Positions 1 to 6,734 of a stretch of 7,295 bases of DNA are shown here, piece after piece. Each line of letters opens with the position of its first letter. Positions within the stretch are counted from its first letter, which is position 1. The DNA lies in contig JANWKX010000171.1 in the NCBI GenBank assembly GCA_025451145.1, forward strand, positions 1 through 7,295, given 5' to 3'. Source of the stretch: Vampirovibrionales bacterium (GTDB taxonomy: Bacteria; Cyanobacteriota; Vampirovibrionia; Vampirovibrionales; JAGQHJ01). Below the pieces are notes generated by a model. It was given only the letters and a program-made list of their open reading frames with translations. It had not been told where the DNA came from and did not search any database. A program made the position numbers and the translations under genes.

Positions 1-357
1 AAACTTGCCATTGTGGCCACTTTGTTGGCCTTCCTGGTTCTCTTTACCGTCGGTAAAATTGAACGGCATTTCTTTCGGAAATCCATTCATACGTTTAACC
101 GGCTTCGGATTAGCTTAAAAGCCAAATCACCGGATACCTCAGCCATCCATACCTGGATTGAACAACATTTTCACAACAAGATTATTGAAGTGAAAACCCA
201 GCTGGATAACTTGGCAGAAGCCACTGAGATGGATTACGTTCTGATTCCCATTTCGGATAAGGTGAATATCAGCGATCTTTCCAAACAAATTTCCCGGCTT
301 CCTGGGATTATCAGCTCTAGTGTTAAATCGTTTTATGAAGGGGAAGATAATTCCTGA
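1..357 (+). CDS. MgtC/SapB-family membrane protein, C-terminal part (5' end outside the window)
   Basis: The frame is open from the first base, so 118 C-terminal residues are present and the start codon is missing. They begin with a hydrophobic stretch (residues 1 to about 18, KLAIVATLLAFLVLF), followed by a charged boundary GKIERHFF. This matches the last transmembrane helix of MgtC/SapB proteins, which usually ends in an R-R-x-E-R-like stretch. About 95 soluble residues follow, in a beta-alpha-beta pattern (IHTFNRLRISLKA, then a helix, then IIEVKTQLD and YVLIPIS, then the end GIISSSVKSFYEG). This resembles the small cytosolic ACT-like domain at the C-terminus of this family. Family members are inner-membrane proteins linked to magnesium limitation, acid tolerance or ATP-synthase modulation, and the precise role here cannot be inferred. 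The last 35 nt overlap the convergent aminotransferase gene. Confidence 0.72.
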   Translation, partial: KLAIVATLLAFLVLFTVGKIERHFFRKSIHTFNRLRISLKAKSPDTSAIHTWIEQHFHNKIIEVKTQLDNLAEATEMDYVLIPISDKVNISDLSKQISRLPGIISSSVKSFYEGEDNS

Positions 358-1147
358 GCGTTGACACGATGCGCCAGGTGTTTTCTGGATTAAAGAGATG
401 ATCTTGAATCTGGCAGATGGGATAAGGCCCCCGTACTGCGTTTGTCAGAAAGCCGCCCGTCATGGTCTCAAGGTCTGTGGGCGTGAGTTGGGTTTCCTTC
501 ACTTCCAGGCCAATCGTTTGGCATATTTCCAGAATACTTTGCCGCATAGTCCCTGGCAAGCAACCGGATGAAACAGAAGGGGTCACCAGGGTCTTATCAT
601 GCTGAATGAGAAAGAGATTGGCATAAGCCGATTCCGTCAAAAGACCTTGGGAAGAGATGCGGAGGTAATCCTGAAACCCTAATTGCTGAGCTTTTTCAAG
701 ATGAATAGATTCGGCGAGTTGGCTGGTATGTTTAACTTCTGGAAATTGCCGATCAAATTGAGTCAAGCATAGCCTGATGCCTTCTTTTATAGGCTGTGGT
801 ACTGGCCTAAGAGAGATATAGACGATGGGTGGCAATAGTACGCCTTCATTCTTGAAAAATCCCTCTTGCCGGAGACAGGTAACTCTAATCACCTGGGGTT
901 GGAGAAGATAGGCCTCTGGGACTTTTGACAGCATGGTTTCAAAGTCGTTGAAACTTGTCCAGGGCGATTGGCTTCCCATAAACCGGCACCCTTCCAGAAG
1001 GCGTTGGTAATGGGCCTCTAGGTTGAAAGAAGAGGATTTTGGGATGCTTAAAAATGTTGTGAAAATGCCGATTCCCGACAGTGCGCCAGCCGGGATAGCG
1101 GTCTCTTCAATACGTTGCTGAGGATTGAATTGAAACAACTTATCCAT
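323..1147 (-). CDS. Aminotransferase class IV (PabC / IlvE-like PLP enzyme)
   Basis: This 274-residue protein has the normal length and layout of fold-type IV PLP enzymes. The N-terminal G-A-L-S-G-I-G-I-F-T-T (21-31) corresponds to the family's 'G-D-G-x-F-E-T' region and is followed by the helix FNLEAHYQRLLEG. VIRVTCLRQEG (86-96) is the 'vRv-vtRG' strand. K139 in P-E-V-K-H-T is the likely PLP-binding lysine. The signature LLTESAYANLFLI (169-181) carries the conserved Glu172 and N-L-F, and is followed by VTP, SGCLPGTMRQSILE (194-207) and GGFLTNAVRGPYPI (231-244). The best match is 4-amino-4-deoxychorismate lyase (the last step to p-aminobenzoate for folate), with branched-chain or D-amino-acid aminotransferase as alternatives. 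No pabA or pabB is in the window to decide between them. The gene lies 8 nt after the TOPRIM gene on the same strand, so the two are probably cotranscribed. No strong Shine-Dalgarno is visible. Its 3' end overlaps the MgtC-like gene by 35 nt, tail to tail. Confidence 0.85.
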   Translation of the reverse strand: MDKLFQFNPQQRIEETAIPAGALSGIGIFTTFLSIPKSSSFNLEAHYQRLLEGCRFMGSQSPWTSFNDFETMLSKVPEAYLLQPQVIRVTCLRQEGFFKNEGVLLPPIVYISLRPVPQPIKEGIRLCLTQFDRQFPEVKHTSQLAESIHLEKAQQLGFQDYLRISSQGLLTESAYANLFLIQHDKTLVTPSVSSGCLPGTMRQSILEICQTIGLEVKETQLTPTDLETMTGGFLTNAVRGPYPICQIQDHLFNPENTWRIVSTLRNYLPLHKTI

Positions 1148-1155
1148 AGAATGGC

Positions 1156-2523
1156 TTACGGAGACTGCTTACGTTCAATGATTTTTTCAATCACCCGTTG
1201 CATTGGGGGTGACACCAACGATGAATCTTGATGAAGCGTTTGGGCCAAGTATTGAGCAAATTCGACTTTGTTAAAAATGCCTAACCCTAAGGATTGCCAG
1301 ACATTTTGAAGGGTTCTCACCCGGGTTGCCCCCCGCATTTGCTTCAGGAGTGTCAAGGTTAAGGCCGTATTGGTATGGTAGTGTTTATTGACTGTTTTCA
1401 CGATCAGGTTTGGCGAATACATATCTTCAAATTCGCCTTCTTCCAAAATGAGGATTTGGTCTTGAGGGCGCTGATAATATTGCAGATCCGGTAACAGGGA
1501 CTGGGCATCCTTATCCAAGACCATGGTGATGGGGACGGCCAGACATTCTGCAAAATTGGTATATTGTTGGAGCATCTGGCTTTTTCCACCAACCGCCTGA
1601 ACCACAATGCCTTCTTGAGCGAGATTGTAGCCTACGGCTTCTGCAACAACAGGAATCAACAGTTCCTCGGTTGCGCCTTCCGCTAAAACCAGTCCTTGGA
1701 TAGGACGTGCAATATTGGCTTCAGCCGAAAACTCCGTAAAGCGTGTTTCAATCCATTGTCTGATTTGGGGTAATGCTTCGCATAAGTCTGATACAGACTG
1801 CTGTGAGGAGAATCTCTCATCCTGATGAAGCAGATGTTCTTGAATTCGTTTTAACCGGGCTAAAAAGGGAAATTGGCTTTCCTGGCTGCTGGGAAGCACG
1901 TCTAATAGTGCACTCCATGGATGCGGTTGATTTAAACGTCTGCAAAGCCAATAGGCCATGGGCAAATCATGGGGCAGGACATCTATGAACGCCGTGGTAA
2001 AGCCTTGGGAGCTCAGGATCTGTTGCATGGATTCTGCCTTCAGGGTGGGCTTAAAAAGATAGCCATGGACCCCTGATTGCGGATGGGCTTCCATTAAAGC
2101 GAGATCCTCGGACACCAAGGCGGAGAGATCAAATTGATAGGTCTCCTCCAATGCAATGATCATTTCTAAAAGGGCATCCATTACAGGATTCGGGCGATAT
2201 CCTTCCGCCTCAGCAGAAGCTTGGCCGACCCAAATGGCCAGTTGTTCAATGGTTTTAAGAGGAAGTCCTTGGATTTTCTGGCGAGACAACTGGGGGTTGA
2301 TAAAGCCTTTGTTCACCGCCAGCAGATTCAAATCATAATCCCGCTGCGCCGGAAATTCCAGCCTTAACCGGCGATTGTAGAGTGACAACAAGCTCATTAA
2401 TGGTAAAGGGCGAATAACAGCTTGTTCAAGGCTCTCTAAGCCTGGTAATAAAGGCTTTAATGAAATTGAGATGGTGTTTACGGAAAGATCAGACAAGGAG
2501 ATGGGCCTTAAGCATTCTGTCAT
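1156..2523 (-). CDS. Protein with C-terminal OLD-type TOPRIM domain, no ATPase domain
   Basis: This 455-residue, apparently soluble protein has two parts. Residues 1-270 are mostly helical and match no family I recognise. Residues 275-370 form a TOPRIM fold of the OLD-nuclease type. GLVLAEGATEELLI (277-290) holds the catalytic-type Glu282. IVVQAVGGKSQM (306-317) gives the V-G-G-K turn. ITMVLDKDA (332-340) gives the D-x-D pair Asp337/Asp339. LILEEGEFEDMY (358-369) matches the acidic 'E-G-x-x-E-D' element seen in OLD proteins. These acidic residues normally bind Mg2+ for phosphoryl transfer on DNA or RNA. OLD proteins usually carry an ABC ATPase in front, but no Walker A or signature motif is present here. 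Nuclease or related activity is therefore an inference. The gene is first in a two-gene operon with the aminotransferase and has a good promoter upstream (2571-2599). A hairpin-forming repeat lies just before its ATG. Confidence 0.72.
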   Translation of the reverse strand: MTECLRPISLSDLSVNTISISLKPLLPGLESLEQAVIRPLPLMSLLSLYNRRLRLEFPAQRDYDLNLLAVNKGFINPQLSRQKIQGLPLKTIEQLAIWVGQASAEAEGYRPNPVMDALLEMIIALEETYQFDLSALVSEDLALMEAHPQSGVHGYLFKPTLKAESMQQILSSQGFTTAFIDVLPHDLPMAYWLCRRLNQPHPWSALLDVLPSSQESQFPFLARLKRIQEHLLHQDERFSSQQSVSDLCEALPQIRQWIETRFTEFSAEANIARPIQGLVLAEGATEELLIPVVAEAVGYNLAQEGIVVQAVGGKSQMLQQYTNFAECLAVPITMVLDKDAQSLLPDLQYYQRPQDQILILEEGEFEDMYSPNLIVKTVNKHYHTNTALTLTLLKQMRGATRVRTLQNVWQSLGLGIFNKVEFAQYLAQTLHQDSSLVSPPMQRVIEKIIERKQSP

Positions 2524-2528
2524 AATAG

Positions 2529-2546
2529 CCAGCCTGGACAGGCTGG
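2529..2546. repeat. Perfect 8-bp inverted repeat in the leader of the TOPRIM gene
   Basis: CCAGCCTG and CAGGCTGG are exact reverse complements separated by 2 nt. As RNA this could fold into a 7-bp, GC-rich stem with a 4-nt loop. It begins 6 nt upstream of the TOPRIM gene's ATG, exactly where a ribosome-binding site would lie, and no Shine-Dalgarno sequence is visible there. It could be a leader hairpin limiting translation, or a dyad operator between the two divergent transcription units. Only the repeat itself is directly seen. Confidence 0.55.
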
Positions 2547-2570
2547 TACCTCGACTGATTTAAGGCTACA

Positions 2571-2599
2571 ATTATAACCAAATTCGTGCTTAAAACCAA
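2571..2599 (-). promoter_or_regulatory. Sigma70-type promoter for the TOPRIM-aminotransferase operon
   Basis: On the minus strand the -35 element is TTGGTT (2594-2599). A 17-nt spacer follows, then a consensus -10 element TATAAT (2571-2576). Transcription would start near 2564, giving a leader of about 40 nt before the ATG at 2523 that contains the inverted repeat at 2529-2546. A plus-strand promoter for rimI could overlap it (TCGACT at 2551-2556, then TATAAC at 2573-2578, 16-nt spacer), but that match is weak and I do not list it separately. Confidence 0.6.
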
Positions 2600-2610
2600 A
2601 TGATACGCTT

Positions 2611-3204
2611 TTGAGATGTAACGTGAGTCAAGTTCCATCCCCCCTTCCCAAAACAGTCTCTCATGAGGATCTGCTGATCCGAAGAATGCGTACGGCTGAT
2701 ATTCCTGAAATTATGCTCATTGAATCCGTGTCATTCGGCCGTCATCATTGGTCACCGGAGTCCTTTAGCTTTGAGATCAAGAATCAGGTCGGTCGATACT
2801 ATACTTTGCTCTATAAGCCGGAGAACAAGATTATTGGTTATTGTGGCTACTGGATTGTGCTGGATGAAGGTCATATAACGACCATTGCCATTGATCCGAC
2901 CTTCCGAGGAAACGGTCTTGGCGAATTATTACTGGTGAAAATGCTGGATCGGATGTCGGGACAATCGGTCAAATGGGCCACCCTTGAAGTGCGGGTGAGT
3001 AATTTTTCAGCCCAGCAACTGTATTACAAGTATCACTTCAGGACATTGGGCGTCCGATCCCGTTATTATCAAGATACCAACGAAGATGCCCTGATTATGA
3101 CGACAGAGAGCATTCAGGATAAGTCCTTTCGCATTTTCTTCAAGGAAGTAAGGCAAAAATTGGCCAATCGGTTGGGTGGAAAATTACCGGAAGGGGCGGA
3201 TTAA
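2611..3204 (+). CDS. rimI: RimI-like ribosomal-protein N-terminal acetyltransferase (GNAT family)
   Basis: This GNAT enzyme would transfer acetyl from acetyl-CoA to an N-terminal alpha-amino group, classically on ribosomal protein S18. The first strand is LLIRRMRTADIPEIMLIE (21-38). The substrate loop has W-S-P-E-S-F (47-52). ITTIAIDPTFRGNGLGELLL (89-108) contains the acetyl-CoA pyrophosphate loop R-G-N-G-L-G (99-104). LEVRVSNFSAQQLY (125-138) carries the expected Glu126 base and the N-x-x-A-x-x-L-Y helix, and Tyr139 also lies nearby. VRSRYYQDTNEDALIM (148-163) is the RimI-type end. Two oddities: the usual 'L-G-F' after the helix is Y-H-F, and there is a basic tail of about 30 residues beyond the normal end. 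No ATG precedes the domain. TTG at 2611 and GTG at 2623 are the possible starts, neither with a clear Shine-Dalgarno, while ATG at 2686 would cut into the first strand. bioY follows after 3 nt, so the two are probably cotranscribed. Confidence 0.85.
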   Translation: MRCNVSQVPSPLPKTVSHEDLLIRRMRTADIPEIMLIESVSFGRHHWSPESFSFEIKNQVGRYYTLLYKPENKIIGYCGYWIVLDEGHITTIAIDPTFRGNGLGELLLVKMLDRMSGQSVKWATLEVRVSNFSAQQLYYKYHFRTLGVRSRYYQDTNEDALIMTTESIQDKSFRIFFKEVRQKLANRLGGKLPEGAD

Positions 3205-3207
3205 CAG

Positions 3208-3918
3208 ATGACTTCTGCGGCTCAAAATCGAGGTGTGATTGATATTTTGGCTCATGTCGATGAGCTGAAAGAGGAAAATACCCTTTTAAGCCTGGTGTCG
3301 CAGCCTCCTCGCCAGTTTCTTCCGTCAACCTTGATTATCATGTTCTGGAGCGTCGTGGCCTTAATCATCGCGCCAATGGTTATGGTTTCATTGCCCAATC
3401 CCATTGTCATGATTCAAGACCAGCACTATGAGCCGATAGTTTACTGTATGCAAATCCCTGCGGCCATTTTTGTTGCGGGATTTCTGGGGGCTCGCTTCGG
3501 AACCGTGACCATTGCCATGTATTTACTAATGGGCATTTTGGGCTTGCCTGTTTTTGCCAATGGTGGTGGGCCTTATTATTTCTCGGATCAGGTTTCATCG
3601 GGCTACCTAATTGGCTTGCTGTTGTGCCCAATTGCCATTGAGCGAACCATTATTCAGGCGTATGTGCAAAAAGGATGGCTCAAAGGACGCTCGTTGTGGA
3701 TTCTGCTTGGGGCATTGTTAAGTGTCTTGATTATTCATGGCTTTGGGGCCCTGGGAATTGGTGTTTATGCACTCATGCACCATATGAGCGCGCATCAAGC
3801 TGTGATTTGGCTCACCCGTTTGAGCGAGACCAGCATTCTTTATGATGTTGTATTTGGCATCATGGCCTTGGCGTCTATTCGGATTTTTCGGTTGCTTTTC
3901 AACCCTTGTCTTTATTGA
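3208..3918 (+). CDS. bioY: BioY-like biotin transporter, substrate-binding S component
   Basis: This 236-residue integral membrane protein has about six hydrophobic segments (roughly 39-61, 77-92, 95-113, 132-148, 162-184 and 207-230). It carries the BioY hallmark MGILGLPVFANGGGPYYF (108-125) followed by S-G-Y-L-I-G (131-136). It also has the preceding strand-like IFVAGFLGARFGTVTIAMYLL (87-107, the family's 'L-L-x-G-x-x-x-G' helix) and a later I-H-G-F-G helix (176-180). BioY captures biotin and works alone or with energy-coupling-factor subunits EcfA/EcfT, which are not in this window. The soluble N-terminal stretch of about 38 residues is longer than usual. Near the end, where many BioY proteins have P-G-D-x-x-K, the sequence is S-I-L-Y-D-V-V-F, keeping the Asp but not the Lys. 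The start is ATG, with a GGAAGGGGCGGA purine-rich site inside the end of rimI. The 3' end overlaps the convergent 940-residue gene by 7 nt. Confidence 0.83.
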   Translation: MTSAAQNRGVIDILAHVDELKEENTLLSLVSQPPRQFLPSTLIIMFWSVVALIIAPMVMVSLPNPIVMIQDQHYEPIVYCMQIPAAIFVAGFLGARFGTVTIAMYLLMGILGLPVFANGGGPYYFSDQVSSGYLIGLLLCPIAIERTIIQAYVQKGWLKGRSLWILLGALLSVLIIHGFGALGIGVYALMHHMSAHQAVIWLTRLSETSILYDVVFGIMALASIRIFRLLFNPCLY

Positions 3919-6734
3919 GCATTGATACCGAGCCGATGCTCCATGGCATTGAGGCCAGGATGGGTATCTTTACCGGTAAGGGCCTTGGTAATCCGGGTTT
4001 GTAGCACGGGAATAACAATGCCCACACCTATCATGGCAAGGCCAAGCCCAAGGGCCCAAATGCCATTTCGCCACCGAGCGTTGGCTTTGACGAAGTTCTC
4101 CAGGGTGTCTACGGTTTCACCATTTCCCAGGCGCTTCAGAATGGTATCCAGATAGGGATCAATTCGACGTTTAATAGCCATAAATTCTTTGCCACTCATG
4201 CCGCTTTCAACGGCTGAGGAGGCCCGGCCCAGAACTCTGAGGGCCATCGTATAGAAGTGTTCTTCATTTTTCAAACCACCCATCAGCAGATGATTGAGTT
4301 GGGTTTCCAATTCTTCTTGGAAATGGGGCATGGATTCGGTCAACAGCATGGAATAGCGCCCGGAAGCGGATAATTTCAATCGCTCAATCAGGGCTGCATA
4401 ATGTTCAATCAAGTCTCTTTGAGGGCCTTTTCCAATATGCTTGCCCAGTAATTCATCATTCATAACTTGATGGATCCGGTCCCAAAGAATACTTTGCGCC
4501 GATCGCCCGCTCGTTTCATTGAAAATGGGACGAATTGTCTCTAGCTCATCAGCCAAATGTCCAATACCATTCGGATTGAGCCGCTTCGGAAGGAACCTGC
4601 CTCGTTGACCAAAGCTTCGAATCTTGTCGATGAGCTGAATGATATCATACTGGGTCATTTCAGAGGCCGCACTCATCCGATCAGCGGCGAGTTTTTGCCT
4701 GAGCGACTCAATCAAGGTGAGTAGTTCATCCTTTTCGCCTTGCCGCGCAGGCGATGTAACATGGTTAAGATATTTTACACAGTCTGAAAAGACGCTTTCC
4801 AAGTGATCCGGGATAAATTGATCAATGGGAACCCCTTCTTGGGTGGCCCGTTCAACACAGCGGGCAATCCGATCCATATCCTGGTAGAGCTGGGTATTGA
4901 GTTTACCGGATAAATTGGCGGCATCGATACTGCGACGAAGCATGGAGGCAATGACTTTATCGGATCCTAAACGGCAGACCCGTTGGCTTTGGGCCTGAAG
5001 CAATTTTCGCAAGGCCGGATCCGTAATGTGCTGAAGGGCATGCTCAATATCCGCTTGGGTTAACCCGGCCTCATGCCGAAATGCGAATTTTAAGGCATTG
5101 CTGGCATGAAATTTCTGCTGAAGCTGTAAGCCCTTGTGATTCCAAATCTCTGTCAAGGCTTTTTCCAGATCTTCTGCAGTAAAAGGCTTTTTAGATAATG
5201 AGCCGAGTTGATCCAAATCAATAAAGGGTTTGAGGATAGCTTTAATCTCATCACATTCTCTTGGCTCATTGGTTCCAAAGGCATGTAGTTCCTGTAAAAA
5301 TCGATTTCCAAAGGCCTCTGTTGATTGCGCCTGTCGAAGTTGTTGGCTGAGCATGCCATTCCGAACATGGGCTAGTTCAGCCTGAGCCTGTTGAGGGAGT
5401 TGACTGGTTTCGATCCCGTTAATCAGGCGATGAAGGGCTTTAGGTGAAATGGTATCTCCAGGCGCGCTGACATGAAGCCTGGATTTAAGGGTCTCTTTAA
5501 TTTTTTCTGCAATCTGGTTGTCAACTTGAATGGCATAGCCATGGTCCTTGCTAAATCGGTTCAATGCTAGATTGCCAAGCCACAAAGTGCCGGGAACAAC
5601 GGCGATGTAAGGGAGCAAGCTGGCGACATCCCGAAAGCCGTACTCAAGGGATTCGTATTTGCTTCTTGGCCAAGCTGTTACCATTCGGCCTGAAGTAATG
5701 CCGAAATCAACGACCAAAATGGAACCATAGCGGGTGTTGTCAACCAAAGACGCCAGTTGACTGAATCCGCCAAAGAATGGCATTTTGAAAGGATTTAAAA
5801 ATTGTAGCCCCGAAGCCAAAGCTCCGAGCCCCCCAAGACTCCCAAATCGTAAGCCTCGTTTTTGCTGATGGGTTACCCCCCCTCCAAATCGTGGGTATTG
5901 CATATTGTATGGGTATGAATAACCTGCATAGGGGTATTGATTCCAGCAATTGGATTGTCCCCAGGTATTGCTGCCCCACGGCGGCGGAATAAAGCTCGCA
6001 CCGAAATCGCCCTTGGTATAGGTCGGGGATAACCAGGGAGAGAGTAGGTTGCCATCGGGTGTTTTGTTATAAGTCAGCGTTTCCGGCTTGGGGAGTATCG
6101 GGGAGAATCCCAAATCCTGCTTTGCTTGGCTATTGATTTCCTGCGGAACGCCAACCGGATGGTTATGTATTTGTAATTGAGTCCTTGTAGGGTCTTGGTG
6201 CTTTTTATAAAAGGTTTCCAGGATCCATTTTGTTTTCTTTTGGTTGAGCTTAGGGATGACGTAGCCACATAGGAGCAGGGGGACACTAACGGCAATGCCC
6301 CATTTCAGGCTTTTCATGGCCAATGTCCGAGTTAAGGTTGAAAAACTGTTGCTGAACGCTTCAAGGGGCGAAAGCAGGATGGATGGCTTGACCTTTCCTG
6401 GTAAAAACTGCCGCATAAAGCCGGTAGACCAGTCGGCATTAATGTAAATCCCACGCATTATATTGGCGAATTTTGGGTTTTGGACAAACTTGTCAAATAA
6501 CCCCTTCATGGCGTTGACGCCAAACAGCCAAACCAGGGCAACGGAGGCTTCTTCCAGGAAGCGTTCCTGAAATTCAAGGAAACCGCTCCGTTTATAAGCC
6601 CAGAACGATCGTCCCCCCGTCACCGAGCCCTCAACCGGTATAATTGATATAGGTCCCTCGTTGCTGAGTCCGGTTAATAGGCGTTGCTGGATGTAGGGAT
6701 TAGATAAACTGCTGATAATACCAGGCAACTGCAT
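3912..6734 (-). CDS. Large membrane-anchored protein of unknown family with an internal duplication
   Basis: I do not recognise the family of this 940-residue protein. Residues 31-75 align without gaps to residues 339-383 (shared T-x-G-R, A-x-x-R-S, F and A-S), and each copy runs into a hydrophobic segment. A transmembrane helix at about 145-161 ends in VIPKLNQKKTK. The C-terminal helix at about 890-910 ends in VIPVLQTRITK, the same V-I-P-x-L-x4-T-K pattern. Residues 248-286 are rich in Tyr, Pro, Trp, Asn and Gly and look disordered. Residues 400-885 are almost entirely helical and charged, without transmembrane segments, and could be a long alpha-helical or coiled domain. There is no N-terminal signal peptide, no catalytic motif and no Walker box. 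The ATG at 6734 is the first possible start after an in-frame TAA at 6747-6749, but it lacks a Shine-Dalgarno at normal distance. The strong one upstream serves a different frame. A structural or membrane-organising role is possible but unproven. Confidence 0.85.
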   Translation of the reverse strand: MQLPGIISSLSNPYIQQRLLTGLSNEGPISIIPVEGSVTGGRSFWAYKRSGFLEFQERFLEEASVALVWLFGVNAMKGLFDKFVQNPKFANIMRGIYINADWSTGFMRQFLPGKVKPSILLSPLEAFSNSFSTLTRTLAMKSLKWGIAVSVPLLLCGYVIPKLNQKKTKWILETFYKKHQDPTRTQLQIHNHPVGVPQEINSQAKQDLGFSPILPKPETLTYNKTPDGNLLSPWLSPTYTKGDFGASFIPPPWGSNTWGQSNCWNQYPYAGYSYPYNMQYPRFGGGVTHQQKRGLRFGSLGGLGALASGLQFLNPFKMPFFGGFSQLASLVDNTRYGSILVVDFGITSGRMVTAWPRSKYESLEYGFRDVASLLPYIAVVPGTLWLGNLALNRFSKDHGYAIQVDNQIAEKIKETLKSRLHVSAPGDTISPKALHRLINGIETSQLPQQAQAELAHVRNGMLSQQLRQAQSTEAFGNRFLQELHAFGTNEPRECDEIKAILKPFIDLDQLGSLSKKPFTAEDLEKALTEIWNHKGLQLQQKFHASNALKFAFRHEAGLTQADIEHALQHITDPALRKLLQAQSQRVCRLGSDKVIASMLRRSIDAANLSGKLNTQLYQDMDRIARCVERATQEGVPIDQFIPDHLESVFSDCVKYLNHVTSPARQGEKDELLTLIESLRQKLAADRMSAASEMTQYDIIQLIDKIRSFGQRGRFLPKRLNPNGIGHLADELETIRPIFNETSGRSAQSILWDRIHQVMNDELLGKHIGKGPQRDLIEHYAALIERLKLSASGRYSMLLTESMPHFQEELETQLNHLLMGGLKNEEHFYTMALRVLGRASSAVESGMSGKEFMAIKRRIDPYLDTILKRLGNGETVDTLENFVKANARWRNGIWALGLGLAMIGVGIVIPVLQTRITKALTGKDTHPGLNAMEHRLGINAQ
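3984..4022 (-). other. Membrane-helix end motif, copy B (residues 905-917)
   Basis: This codes for GIVIPVLQTRITK, the end of the C-terminal transmembrane helix of the 940-residue protein. It shares 7 of 13 positions (G, V, I, P, L, T, K) with residues 157-169, coded at 6228-6266. Confidence 0.55.
5586..5720 (-). other. Internal protein repeat, copy B (residues 339-383)
   Basis: This codes for the segment starting ILVVDFGITSGR and continuing A-W-P-R-S to F-R-D-V-A-S. It aligns without gaps to residues 31-75 of the same protein, with 11 identities in the first 43 columns and several conservative changes (E/D, Y/W, F/Y, V/L). A hydrophobic segment (A-S-L-L-P-Y-I-A-V-V-P to about 391) follows. 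Confidence 0.55.
5877..5993 (-). other. Low-complexity Tyr/Pro/Trp/Asn/Gly-rich linker (residues 248-286)
   Basis: The stretch from F-I-P-P-P-W-G to P-R-F-G-G-G contains repeated aromatic-proline pairs (Q-Y-P-Y-A-G-Y, Y-S-Y-P-Y, Q-Y-P). It separates the N-terminal module, with its first transmembrane helix, from the second module. It is probably disordered and could act as a flexible linker or an interaction segment. Confidence 0.6.
6228..6266 (-). other. Membrane-helix end motif, copy A (residues 157-169)
   Basis: This codes for GYVIPKLNQKKTK at the end of the first strong transmembrane helix of the 940-residue protein. The VIP and TK elements are spaced exactly as in copy B at 3984-4022 (nine residues from V to T). 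Confidence 0.55.
6510..6644 (-). other. Internal protein repeat, copy A (residues 31-75)
   Basis: This codes for IIPVEGSVTGGR, then A-Y-K-R-S, then R-F-L-E-E-A-S-V, running into a hydrophobic helix. It is the N-terminal counterpart of residues 339-383 (5586-5720). The constant offset of 308 residues shows that the two align without gaps. Confidence 0.55.

Noticed and set aside
374..388. CCAG / CTGG hairpin after the MgtC-like stop codon
   Set aside because: It is a 4-bp stem without a following T-run, too weak for a terminator.
1773..2338. Plus-strand frames of 60-71 codons opposite the TOPRIM gene
   Set aside because: They are antisense to a clear coding frame and have no ribosome sites or recognisable protein features.
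1156..2523. Anti-phage defence system of the OLD/Gabija type
   Set aside because: There is no ATPase domain, no UvrD-like helicase neighbour and no mobile-element context. The neighbours are metabolic and ribosomal genes.
3890..3904. Possible intrinsic terminator at the end of bioY (GGTTG, 5-nt loop, CAACC)
   Set aside because: The stem has only 5 bp, lies inside the coding region, and is followed by a mixed CTTGTCTTTA rather than a clean T-run.
3917..3941. Inverted repeat GAGCAT / ATGCTC at the bioY and large-gene junction
   Set aside because: It has 6 bp with a 13-nt loop, no T-run on either strand, and lies in coding sequence. This is likely chance.
5740..6055. Two minus-strand frames of 60-79 codons inside the large gene
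   Set aside because: They overlap the well-supported 940-codon frame on the same strand, and their composition only reflects the low-complexity region.
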